This document shows positions 30,193 through 50,920 of a stretch of DNA of 64,000 nucleotides, one piece after another. This stretch comes from Wuchereria bancrofti (Eukaryota; Nematoda; Chromadorea; Rhabditida; Onchocercidae), in assembly GCA_005281725.1 (NCBI GenBank), contig SSBO01000007.1:4436031-4500030 (forward strand). The letters run 5' to 3'. The notes under the pieces are model-generated. The model was not told the origin of the DNA. It did no database searches and was given only the letters and a program-made list of their open reading frames with translations. Position 1 is the stretch's first letter. Every line of letters begins with the position of its first letter. The translations under genes and the position numbers were made by a program.

Positions 30193-31461
30193 TTTTTTTA
30201 CTGCAGTGAATATTCGTACAATTCTGATAGATTAAAAAATTTGTAAACTGGGTGAAATAATTTGTGTTCATTTCCGAAAAAGTGTATTCATTTCTGAAAA
30301 AGTGAAGTATTACAAGTTGATGACTTCTGATCATAAGATGACAGAGAAGCGACAAGACGAAATTCTGGTCAATATATTCGTCATTGTACTGTTTGACAAT
30401 GAAAAATTTTCTTCAACATTTGGTTAGATACATTCTAGAGCATCTTGGAAGACATGTAAATCTGTCATTTGCAACTCTTTCTAGCGTCTTTTCATGCACC
30501 AGCAGCGCTGTTATCGGAAGTCGATATATAGCTAATGTGAATAGCAATTGCTAATGTCCTCAACAGCGTTAGTCCTCGGTAACATCGATCCGTGCTCAAT
30601 ATACAACCATGAGACATTCATTATCTTCCTAACGAACCCCTGATGGCAGTAAGTCCTCCTCTTATAACTTTTACGTTTATTCCTGTTAGTCATGAACCAT
30701 TGTCTTGTCATTTCTAGTCAGTGCTTATTTTTAAAGAACGTACTTTAAATCCCTCGTTGAAAAAATATATTTGCTGGTAAATTCTTCAAAAATTTTGTGG
30801 ATTTTATGAAATTCTCAGAAACATCGTTTTTTTATTCTACAGATCTAAATTGAATATCTACATGCTGTCAGTTTACGAAATTTTTCGCTCCGAATTTGTT
30901 TTAGAGAACGACTGTATTTCTATTCATAAATTTAGTCGTTAGAATTCTAATTGTCATGTAACATTTAAAATATGAAGATATCTTATGGAAAATTTTCTAG
31001 AAAGTTGGAGTATGTGGGGATGAGATTTGCTTGAGCAAAATTCAGTCAATTTACTTGTACCCTGGATTTATGCCTCATCAACTTAATGACAGCTTGATAT
31101 CGCGAACAGAATAATCGTAATGCTCGAAAATTATTACCTTCAACATCTTCGAGTACAATAAGATTATGGTCATGCACTTTTGTCCTTTATGTGTCCTGTA
31201 CTGAAACAGTACCTCTGTCAAGAAAATCTTCGATTTCTCTGTTACATCTAGAAATGTCATACGAAAATTTCATGCTATTTCTTTAAATATAAATTCATAT
31301 CTTACTTAAATTTCGTTTATTAACATCGTTCCTTTATTTTCGTATATTTTATATTTTCGACAGAAGCTTTTTAATTTCAGTTTACAGAAACCACTGCTTT
31401 GCAAAACTGTATTCATATTCATTGTTAAGAGTAAAATGTGTAATCAGTTAAATCTGCAACA

Positions 31462-37220
<5,759 letters not shown>

Positions 37221-38959
37221 TATTCTCCGAAATTTGCTTTCAAAACCCAATTCCTGAAAGAACATGAACATGTTGTGTTTCTGCTCTCAATGAAAGGTCA
37301 TTTATTTGTGTAAGCACAATAAATGTTTACCAACTCCGAAGCTGAAATTTCACTTAGTGATTAAAGTTCTAACATTCTTGTTTTAAGAGAATTTGGAATA
37401 AATTTGTCTGAAAAAGTTAAATATTCTACGACAACAATAACTTCAAGCAGACGTCCTTAAAAAATAAGATGTGGCACGAGAAGGTAGCTAACTAAAGTTA
37501 ATAATGCTTATAGACAATGTTCCCTGATATCAAGATTAATTAGTTGAAAAATGAAATAAGATATCTTACACTTTTAATATTCCGACAAAAATTCAATAAA
37601 CTTTAAAAATAATGTAACTACTATCATCGTTGTTAAACATAACGTCAAATTTCTTAACGGCTCTCCACAACGTGAAAGGAGACAGAAATGAAAACAGAAG
37701 GAGAGAAAACCTAGGAAGTGCTTTATGGTAACTCACGAAGTGCTTCCAGATTTCGAGGTCACTCATGTAGGAAGTTTTTTTTGGTTTTAGATCTTGTTGA
37801 TGATGAAGTGACGATGACGTCTTTCTTTTAACCCTTTGTTGGATGGAAATAGACAACTAATCAGATTTTTACTATTTAAATTTACATTACAATTTTTGAA
37901 AATATAAAGAATGCAGTTGATCTTCAGGATTGAATTTTTCTGCAGTTCATATGGGAATATAATTGTTATAGCTGTAGATAAGGATTTGGAGTTGTGGTTC
38001 AGATTGAGATAACAGAAATGATTGCTGCCCTAAAAATGGTAGTTACTTTCCTTTACAGTGAGACTGTTTACAACAATTTTACAATTGCAAATAAGTTTCA
38101 CTGCCAGACAGATTTTCAAGACATCAAAAATCAAATTGGAGGATTTACAATATTTTAAACAGTTACAAATTATTATCACCATTAAGTTGAAAAATCCCAA
38201 AAACATTATAAATAAGTTATCATCATAAGATTTGAACAGTTTACCTTATTACTTACTCCTAAAGTTGAAATTATGACTTATTACATTCAATCAAATATTT
38301 AATTTTTAATTTAACCACCTCGAAATATTTTTATGATGCAAAAATATTTTTGTTATTCCATGTTTGTATAAGATTTATTTCGATTGCAACAAATCTCATA
38401 GCTTGAGTATTATGCTAGGTCGAAACCAGTTCCTCCTCATTTTAGGATCATTGGATTATCATTTCCATTTTTTTTATTATTATTTTGAAGAGAAAATAAG
38501 GGCAGCGGAGCTGTGTTCAACAGGGCATCCCATATTTAAATATTACTCTCATGTGACATTCTTAGGTGACCAACCTCCCAACAAGGGTAATTTGAACCCA
38601 TAAGAAGAAAGCGGGAACACGTCTTTACATCTGCTTCACTTCTCCTTCTCTCTTTCGTATTACCTCCCTTACTCTCTCCCTTCTTACACGATTCAAGTCC
38701 TGCCTCCCCTCCCCGTCATTTTAAACATGCGTCGAAATGCAGCTGGTGCTGATTCATTTAACGAAAATAAGTTGAAAGAGATTTAGGGACGACCTTGTTC
38801 CTTGTCACTGAATGGTTGCTGTATGATACGTCTCGTTTACTTCTATAAAATGTCTTAACCTTTTAACTTTACGTTCGTTCTATTCCAGGTGACCTGGTCA
38901 TTAGGATTGTTTCGAAAGAATCCACAAATCGTCGTTAAACTACTCTCCACTGCTCTCGA
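37221..38959. other. Interval between WDR47 and isoleucyl-tRNA synthetase
   Basis: Contains the WDR47 3' UTR with its AATAAA, about 1.2 kb of AT-rich sequence without a gene, then a pyrimidine-rich tract (38611-38715) and an acceptor-like TATTCCAG ending at 38889, about 70 nt before the synthetase ATG, which may be a trans-splice or 5' UTR acceptor. Confidence 0.6.
37318..37323 (+). promoter_or_regulatory. Polyadenylation signal AATAAA of WDR47
   Basis: An exact AATAAA 98 nt after the WDR47 stop, in the right place and strand for 3'-end formation. Confidence 0.6.
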
Positions 38960-41900
38960 ATGGGTAAACTTCAAGAAATCAGCGAGCAGATCGATTTCGC
39001 ATCTGAGGAATTAAAAATATTGCAGTGGTGGCGAGAAGAGAAGACATTCGCTAAATCTTTGGAGTGAGCTTTATTGTTCTTTGTTGTTTAACATTCATAA
39101 GTGATTCTGTTAAATTTTTTTTAACATCTAGTAGCGTTCTAGTTTGAACAAATTGAGATGCTATATCATTGGCTCAAGAATTTTCGTACTTTTTAACTAT
39201 TTTGTAAATACTCAAGAAGTACTAAAATATGACGATTTTCTCCATCATATTCTCTGGCATAATTTTCTGTTATAATTTATCGAGATCCTTGTCATCATTA
39301 CATTTTGTAGCAAAATTTAGGCTCAGCAAAGGTCGAGTACGTTACACATTCTACGATGGGCCTCCGTTTGCTACAGGTTTACCTCACTATGGTCATATTT
39401 TGGCTGGAACTATTAAAGATGTTGTTACTCGTTGGGCACATCAAAACGGATATTTTGTTGAACGTCGCTTTGGTTGGGATACGCATGGCCTTCCAGTGGT
39501 ATGTTTTAAAATCTTTGTAAGATTTTACAAAATCTTTTAAAAATGAATTTTTGTAAAGGTGGGAAATAGCATTATTTTAAAGGATATAGCTGATAAAAAG
39601 ATATCATTTCAGGAATACGAAATCGATAAAATACTTGGAATTAAAGGTCCTCATGATGTTTTGAAATTAGGCATTGATAAATATAATGCTGAATGTCGAA
39701 GTATTGTTATGCGATACGCGTCAGAATGGGAGGTTTGTGCAATGTCCCGGCTGTATTCTTCATAATTTTGTAGTTTGCTGTAAAACACTTGTTCCAAAAT
39801 ATTCATGTTTTTGTAATTCTTTTCCTTGCCTTTTCTAGAATTTGTTATTCCAAATTTATTCGTGAGGGGAATTTTTTATAGAATACGGTTGAACGTATGG
39901 GACGCTGGATTGATTTCCGAAATGATTATAAGACACTTTATCCATGGTTCATGGAAAGTGTTTGGTGGGTGTTTAGTCAGTTGTTCAAAAAAGGACTTGT
40001 GTACAGAGGAGTCAAGGTATGTTTTCATTTGCATTTGCTGATGACTCTTTCTTGTATTCACTCACAGTTAATAGGTGAAACAGTTTTTTTTTATTTAGGT
40101 CATGCCGTTTTCGACAGCTTGTTCTACACCGCTTTCAAATTTTGAAGCTGGACAAAATTATAAAGATGTTGTTGATCCTGCAGGTATTCTGGCTTAATGG
40201 TTACTTATTTCTTCAATTGTGAGTTGCGAATTGTCACATCATTCAAGAAATATTTGATGGAGATAAATGGATTGTTTTTGACCCTCTTAGAATTTTAGAT
40301 GATTCATAATTAAGAGTCGGAAATTGAGCTAATCTTTGTTTCTGCATGACCGGTTCAGTGTTATATGCGCTCTACCTATCGTTCTGCGTTCTGAGAAATT
40401 TTAATATCACCTTTATATTGAAGTTTAAAAGATTCAAAATTGGAAGATATTAATGCAAGAAAATTTTGATGTAAATGCATCATTTTCGTTTTAACTTTCC
40501 AAACCTCTATCAAATGCTGTTTTTAGTGGTCGTTGGTTTCACAATGGATGATGATTCATCTGTACAACTAGCTGCATGGACGACAACACCGTGGACTTTA
40601 CCCAGTAATTTATGTATAGCTGTCCATCCAGATCTTATTTACGTCACAGTTCAGGATAAAAAAACTAAAAAGAAATATATCTTGATGGAAGAGGTAGCTT
40701 TATTTATCATTACCAAAATGATATAAATAAGCAAGCTGTTTGCATTACTATTCTGTAAATAAGTTTTCCTGCAAATTCAGCTTCTTTTAGTTAAAGAGTG
40801 TGGTTGATTCAGAGATAAAATCATTGATTTTTTCTATAAATATGTGAAAGATGTAGACAAAAATATTCGTGATTCTTCAATTTAATCTACTTTTCAGAGA
40901 ATATCCGAACTGTACAAAGATATCGAGGATTACGAGATTATCGATCGATTCGAAGGAAAAATTTTAGAAGGTAAAACCTACCAGCCACTTTTTCCGTATT
41001 TTTCCGAAATGAAAAATAAATATGGCGCATTTCGAGTTCTTGTTGCTACGTATATCACTACCGACCAAGGTACTGGTGTGGTCCATCAAGCTCCCTATTT
41101 TGGAGAGGTAAGTTATACAAAATGTTTTGCTTTTTTTCTTTCGTCATCAAACGTTTGTGTTCACATTTTTGAGTTCTTGGTACTTTTAGGCACTTATCTT
41201 TGTTAATTTGCCAACTTCCAGGCCACTAACTTTTAGTCGAGACTTCAAATCAAGCATTTCAAAATAAATTGAGTAAATAGTCCACAATTATTCTACTAAA
41301 GTAAATCGAAATTGGTTGTATTTCGATTCAGATTGATTTCCAAACATGTTTGGATAACGGTGTCATAACTCGTGATATGAAACCGGTCTGTCCAGTTGAT
41401 GAGTGTGGTCGGTTTAGAGATGAAATCCTTGATTTTCGCGGTCAATATGTGAAAGATGCAGACAAAAATATTTGCAAATATTTAAAGGTTTGTAGACTGA
41501 GTAATGAAACTTCTTGGCATAGTTGCCAAGAAGTTTCATTACAAGAAGACATAGTTGACTTCGATTTTAATTTTTTTTTTCGGTATTCCACTTCCATGAT
41601 CTTTTCCTACTGTTTACTGATCAGTATCCAGTGTTCTGAATCAGATTACGAAATATTACTATTCTTAATTTTAGCAGCATGGAAATCTTGTCAAATTGAG
41701 TGAAGTGAAGCACAATTATCCTTTTTGTTGGCGATCCGATACACCACTGCTGTATATGGCTGTACCGTCCTGGTTTATTCGCGTTGAAGAAATCGTACCA
41801 AAATTGCTAACTAATAATGACAAAACTTACTGGCTAGTTTAATGTTGTTATCTAAGCTGCGATATAGAAACTTTAATCTTGAAACTATGGTATGGTGAGG

Positions 41901-44739
41901 TATTAAGATAAGTTTTTCCAGGGTTCCATCTTTTGTAAAAGAGAAGAGATTTGGAAATTGGTTAAAAGATGCTCGAGATTGGGCAGTTTCAAGAAATCGA
42001 TTTTGGGGCACACCAATAAATTTATGGGTCAGTGATGATTTGGAGGAAATCATTGCCCCAGCTTCAATTGCTGAGCTGGAAAGATTGTCCGGACAAAAAG
42101 TGACCGATCTGCATAGAGAAAAGTGAGTTTTTAAAGTGATATAAAGCTAGTAGGTATATGGATTTACTGAGATGTTTAAAATAAGGGGAGAAAAAATAAT
42201 TCTGAGCAGACATAAACAATGAATTTTGTTTTTCAGTGTCGATCACATTACAATACCATCATCCACTGGTCGTGGCGTGTTGCATCGGGTTAGCGAAGTT
42301 TTCGATTGCTGGTTCGAGTCTGGTTCAATGCCTTATGCTCAGAATCATTACCCATTCGAAAGAAAAAATGATTTCGAAAATAATTTTCCAGCTGATTTTA
42401 TCGCCGAAGGTTTTTGATACTATTTCATAGATATATGATTTTATGAAGAATGGCACGAAGTCATATATGGATTGTTTTTCTCCCGCGGTAGTTCAATAGA
42501 GTTTTAGGATCCAGAGTGTTTATTTGACTCATGTAGACCGGGAAGAATTAGGAATATATACAAATTAGCTGCTTACATTGATGAAAGAAGCTTAGCATTC
42601 TACGATATAATTTATAATAGCATAAAAAAGTAAGTTCATATCAACAGTGATGGTTAGAAAATAAAGTCAAATTTTGGAATATCCGTTCCATTTTTATCCT
42701 TTTCGTACTTGGTGATACTGAAAAGGAAACTCCATTAGTTGGGTTCATACGGCGTCAGTAACTGTGATTTATGAGAACTGGACTTTCAAGTTACTTTTTT
42801 GTTCATCTCGAAGTTACGAGATTGATAGTACGGCGATTTTCTTTCCTTTTTTCGCTACTATTCTTAAAAGGTAATCATTGCTGCAGGTTTCCACTTGTTG
42901 CAATTTTTTTGTTCCTTATTGGGTTGTAAATTCATAGGTATCGATCAAACGCGAGGTTGGTTTTATACCCTTATGGTTCTCTCAACGACCCTGTTTGATC
43001 GACCACCATTCAAGAATCTCATTTGCAATGGTCTGGTACTTGCTGCTGACGGCTCAAAAATGTCGAAACGAAAGAAAAATTATCCGGATCCTTTGAAGGT
43101 CGGTTGATGAAATTCCTATAAATTTCGAAAACTTAGAGAGACAATAACTTTTCATACACAAGTCTGTAATACTGTTCGCTGTGGATAAAAACTTTTACAG
43201 ATTGTTGAAAAATATGGTGCTGATGCTTTAAGAGTTTATTTGATCAATTCGCCTGTTGTTCGTGGCGAAAATTTGCGTTTTCGAGAGGAAGGTGTTAGAG
43301 ATGTATTGAAGGACGTATTATTGCCATGGTACAATGCATACAGGTTTTTCGTCCAGAATGTGAAAATTTACGAATGTGTTAGTTTTCCGTTTATTGCGGT
43401 TCTTGTTTATCTTTCGTATTTAAAAGAAATTTTGGGCTTTAAAAATGCCGTTACCATTTTTATAAGACAACGTACTTCAGATGTGTACTCTTTAATACTT
43501 TAGAATTATATCGTTTAGTTTTTTTGGTTTATATTGTGATGCAGTTTTGAACTAAATTGCATCGTATTTTAGACCATTAATAAAGAATTTACATTACTGG
43601 ACGCTAAATCGGTTAATGTAATGGATAAATGGATTGTGTCGTTTACAAATAGCTTGCTGAATTTTGTTAGAAATGAAATGAGTGCATATCGACTTTATGC
43701 AGTCGTCACGCCACTAACGAAATACTTCGACTCTTTAACAAATTGTTATATACGTTTAAACAGGAAAAGGATGAAAGTAAATCTTTGTTTCTTTTAGGTT
43801 TCTATGGAATGTAATTAAATCAGGTATATTGTAACCTGTGGAAACTTAATATCTTTTTCTTTGGGAATGCTCCACTCTTGCTGTCCTACCTTTATTTAAG
43901 TTATTGGATCATTTATATCCTCAACTGATGTGTCGTTGGTTTCGGCAAAAGCTTTCCTATTTAAAATCAGACTGAAAAGTTTTCAGTGTTTTTTTGTTGC
44001 ATAATTTTTTGTCCTTTTTGTGTTTACTGTTCCTCATTAAAAAATTAGCTTCATTAGATTATTTTACTTCATATACTTACGAAAAGATTGTCTGCACAAA
44101 TTCTAGGGTGAAGATGGCCCAGAGGAATGTGCTCACAGCCTTTCGACATTAGGAAATGTTCTCCTACTGATTGTCCGACTTATGGCACCATTTACACCTT
44201 TTTTTTGTGAACATATATGGCGTAATTTACGGCATATTTCTTTATCATCTAGTGAATCTGTACATTTTGAAATGATTCCACAAGCATTGTAAGAATTTAT
44301 TTGTGGTTTGTTTATTTATTTTTTACTGCTTTATCATCGATAATGTGAAACAATATTTTTTATCTGGATAGAACTGGTTAACACATGGGATAGTGTTGTC
44401 TTGCCTAGAAACTTTTGGGGCATATTTCTTTAGTAATACTAAGCTGGGGGAAATAAATATGCCCCAAAAGGCAATACGAAGCCTTTCCTTTTGCTCTCAT
44501 GACTGCGGCAAGGTTTGTATTTCTGGTTATTTGAATTTTCAAAATTTCAGAAATGAGTTAATAGACAAATCAGTGGAGAAAAGAGTTGCAAGAATGAGAG
44601 CAGTTATTGATCTCGTCCGGGTTTTACGGGAAAGAAAGGGTATACCAGTCAAGGTGCATTAATTCTGTTTTTCGTGTAGTAATTCCTTTATGTAATAGTT
44701 CAGCCTAAGTTTTAATTTCCATCATTTCCGAGCTTTTGA

Positions 44740-44770
<31 letters not shown>

Positions 44771-46886
44771 NNNNNNNNNNNNGATCTCGTCCGGGTTTTA
44801 CGGGAAAGAAAGGGTATACCAGTCAAGGTGCATTAATTCTGTTTTTCGTGTAGTAATTCCTTTATGTAATAGTTCAGCCTAAGTTTTAATTTCCATCATT
44901 TCCGAGCTTTTGAAGATATATATATATATATATATATATAATGTATTCCTCACATTTATAACAATATTTTACAGTATCCGCTGAAAGAAATGATCGTAAT
45001 CAACCGTGAAAAGCAGTTCTTAGATGACATTCTCTCAATGCAAAATTATATTGTAGCAGAAGTTAACGTAAGGATGCTGATTGTTTCACACAATAAGAAG
45101 AAGTACGGTGTTCATCTAAAAGCGGAACCAAATTTTCGCCTACTTGGTACCAGATTGAAGGGTGATCAAAAGAAAGTTGTTGATTACCTGAAGGTTGTTG
45201 TGGACAGATTTTGAAGATATTCTATATTCTTTTGTATTGAATTTTTAAGCATTTTTAGTTTTGGGTTTTTGTTAGCTGTAATCTGGGTACTTACCACTTG
45301 TTGGGAAACAAATGAAGCTTTATGCATTTTAATAGTTTATAACGATTTTACAGTGGAGAGATTTTTTCTTGCATCAATAGAATTGCATTAATATTTTTCT
45401 TGCATTAATAAGCGTACTTTCAACATTCATTAAAAAACATTAAGTTATTTTTATTTTCAAAATACTCAGTATTGCTTGTCGGAAGGATTTCCTTTTTCCC
45501 AGAATCATGTTACGGAAAATGAACTGGAACAGTTTGCGGAACAGGGCACATTGAATATATTGGGTTATGAATTAACTGATGAAGAAGTGAGCTTATCTTA
45601 TGCATGTTGTGGTGTTCAAACTGCTGGTGAACAAATGGAGGCGCACTCAGATGGCCAGGTGTTTCTGAAGCTATTTGTTATTTTTATTATTATTTGTAAC
45701 TCTGAAAGCGTTATATTCTAGCAGCGGTTGGTGTGCTCCCATATTTTATGGATATTCTGGAGTTTTATTCATTCATAACTTTTTGACCGAAATTTTTGAT
45801 CACATTTGATATATACACTAATACAGTAATTTAGACAATAGTGATAGTGGATACTACCGAAGATGACATTCTGAAAGACGAAGGCTTTGCACGTGAAATT
45901 ATCAACCGAGTGCAGAAGCTTCGTAAAACTGTAAGTTCTTAGTTTTGTTCTAGTCGGATGAAATGAATGACAGGTCATTTTAAGCAATAAACTACATGCA
46001 TGATCAGATTATTATTTCTTTATTATGATTTCTGATTTCCCATAAATATCATTCATTATCATTCCTTTCAACAGAATTTGCATCTCAACTCCTTATTAAG
46101 ACTTTAATATTTAGTTGTTCCATACTTTTGGCAGAAAGAGTGGAAACTATGTTATGTTACAGGCCAAATTGATGCCAAACGATATGGCAGTAGCATACTG
46201 CAAAGTAAGTCCTCCTAACCATCGTCTAGCTGCAGTAATTAAAGATTACAATGAACTTATTGAAAACGCAACTGGTACGCCAGTACGTTTATCTAGTGTA
46301 CCAAATGATGAAATGCCAGTTGCAGTATCTTGCAGCTCTGTGAAGAATGCACAAGTAGAGGTATGTTGACCTAATTTTAGAAGAAATTGATGTTCAGTTT
46401 TTCGAAATGATTAATATGTGCTTCTTAGTAAATGACAGTTATACTGTAAAAAATCAAAAAATTTTTCTCTACCTGAAGTGGATACACTTTTTATAATCCG
46501 TACTTGACTATTGACAGTTATACTGTAAAAAATCAAAAAATTTTTCTCTACCTGAAATGGATACACTTTTTATAATCCGTACTTGACTATTGTTCGGTGG
46601 CTATTTCTAATCTAAATTGATTTAGTTATATCTGGTCTGCTACCGGACGACTTCATCCGCAGTAACAGTGCATTATGGTTCCCGAAAGCACCGTATATTG
46701 CTGGTAGCAAATGATGCAGTCCTAACGCATACTAGGTTACTTTATGAGATACGTACCGCCTTTTGCTTATGGTCCAAGTCAAATTTATTGCTTTCCTTAG
46801 AGCCACTGCCGATGGCAGCATATATATCGTCTAAATGTAATTTGCTTGATCTGGCTGATAAAGATATTCATGTTATAATCCCTTGA
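38960..46886 (+). CDS. iars-1: Cytoplasmic isoleucyl-tRNA synthetase
   Basis: Twenty-one exons: 38960-39063, 39321-39498, 39613-39732, 39882-40016, 40099-40183, 40527-40693, 40898-41107, 41332-41487, 41675-41832, 41922-42122, 42237-42409, 42938-43098, 43201-43377, 43573-43776, 44107-44288, 44551-44653, 44975-45193, 45470-45658, 45835-45930, 46163-46360 and 46626-46886, giving 1158 aa. Class I motifs are clear: H-Y-G-H (57-60) and K-M-S-K-R (603-607). The CP1 editing domain has the [11 protein letters not shown] segment (exon 6), and the anticodon-binding region follows from exon 14. The enzyme charges tRNA-Ile and edits valine in the cytosol. The C-terminus is about 100 residues shorter than human IARS1, whose extra C-terminal repeats appear reduced. 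An assembly gap with duplicated flanks lies in intron 16, intron 9 uses a GC donor, and intron 6 holds a decayed copy of exon 8. Confidence 0.97.
40789..40872 (+). pseudogene. Decayed duplicate of IleRS exon 8 inside intron 6
   Basis: Positions 40796-40870 align without gaps to exon 8 positions 41401-41475, with 62 of 75 bases identical by hand count. The translation still reads like the exon 8 peptide (V-K-D-V-D-K-N-I for V-K-D-A-D-K-N-I) but has a TGA three codons in. An acceptor-like TTCTTTTAG precedes it; no matching donor is seen. Confidence 0.8.
41501..41542. repeat. Perfect inverted repeat, 19-bp arms, 4-nt loop
   Basis: The left arm 41501-41519 is the exact reverse complement of 41524-41542, with loop TAGT. 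It starts 13 nt after the end of IleRS exon 8, inside intron 8, and would form a very stable hairpin in the pre-mRNA. Confidence 0.95.
44412..44470. repeat. Intronic inverted repeat, 16-bp perfect arms
   Basis: CTTTTGGGGCATATTT at 44412-44427 pairs exactly with 44455-44470 across a 27-nt loop, in IleRS intron 15. The stem can continue outward with about 7 more pairs past a 6-nt bulge on the left side. An open frame running through this intron is not part of the conserved protein. Confidence 0.85.
44743..44770. repeat. (TA)n microsatellite at the assembly gap
   Basis: A TA dinucleotide run that ends at the N gap. The second copy (about 44917-44940) ends in unique sequence. The true repeat length is unknown. 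Confidence 0.9.
44771..44782. other. Assembly gap (12 N)
   Basis: Twelve undetermined bases between two copies of the same sequence, inside IleRS intron 16. Confidence 1.
46434..46591. repeat. 79-bp direct tandem duplication
   Basis: Two head-to-tail copies (46434-46512 and 46513-46591) that differ by one base (GAAGTGG against GAAATGG), in IleRS intron 20. The near identity implies a recent duplication. Confidence 0.95.
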
Positions 46887-47523
46887 ATTCATAGCATTAT
46901 ATTTAGGGTTGCTTTCAGTTCGTAATTTTTGTTTTCTCTTTTTGGGTGACTTTTTTTCAAATTTTTTCTCTGACATTTACCGTTACTCAAAACCTAATAT
47001 TGATTGTCCTACCTGTTTTACCATCCTTTAGGGTTGTGCATGAACGCTATCTACGACTAAAAGTCCTAGTCGAGATGATTTAAAATATGTCTGGGAAGCA
47101 CACTTTTTTCAGTGTTAATTTGGAATTTTAAATATTTTCCAGATGTATTTAATGTTCACAATAGTTCTAATACATGCCTCCCGTAGTCTTATAACCTTTT
47201 TTATTGCATCCTACACTTGTGGCTTCAACTTTATTAAATTCATGCTGATTACTCCTGTTGTAACTCATAGCTAATTCTTTACATTTTTTCCGTTGACGCA
47301 TCCTTGTTTTATCAGTTGACATTGTTGTTAAATTATAAATAATTTATTGCAAGTTTGTGAGGTAAAATGAAGAAACTTGTACTTTCTTGCTTTTACTGCA
47401 TTCCAAACAGTAAACTAATTATGCAGAAATTGACACCATGCAATTATGCGTCAAAAAAAAACTCCAAAAACTTGCAATATAAAGCCGTGGTGGGTAGTAT
47501 AGGAGTTAAGGACGTCGATATTA
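46887..47523. other. Convergent 3' interval of IleRS and CCDC102-like gene
   Basis: About 640 bp between two convergent stops. No gene is seen. A minus-strand AATAAA (TTTATT on the plus strand) is listed separately. Confidence 0.65.
47343..47348 (-). promoter_or_regulatory. Polyadenylation signal of the CCDC102-like gene
   Basis: AATAAA on the minus strand about 175 nt past the stop at 47524. Confidence 0.45.

Positions 47524-50920
<3,397 letters not shown>

Larger units (their letters stand above)
26454..31461. other. Gene-poor interval before WDR47
   Basis: About 5 kb. Open frames of 60-107 codons occur on both strands without recognisable domains; the two best are listed separately. Near the right end, an ATG-GCA followed by a perfect GTAAGT donor (30652-30662) and an acceptor TTTCAG (ending 31379) could mark a 5' UTR intron or alternative first exon of WDR47. 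Confidence 0.5.
44609..44940. repeat. Duplicated gap flanks (assembly artefact likely)
   Basis: The sequence 44609 to about 44742 plus its TA run is repeated from 44783, apparently identical, on the other side of a run of N. The copy includes the last 45 nt of IleRS exon 16 (44609-44653, repeated at 44783-44827). Only one copy fits the gene model. Confidence 0.9.

Noticed and set aside
40796..40870. Use of the exon 8 copy as an alternative coding exon
   Set aside because: It has an in-frame stop after three codons and no donor, so it is treated as a relic.
44393..44662. 89-codon frame that seems to extend IleRS exon 16 upstream
   Set aside because: The conserved protein joins exon 15 (end 44288) to 44551; the extra part is intron containing an inverted repeat.
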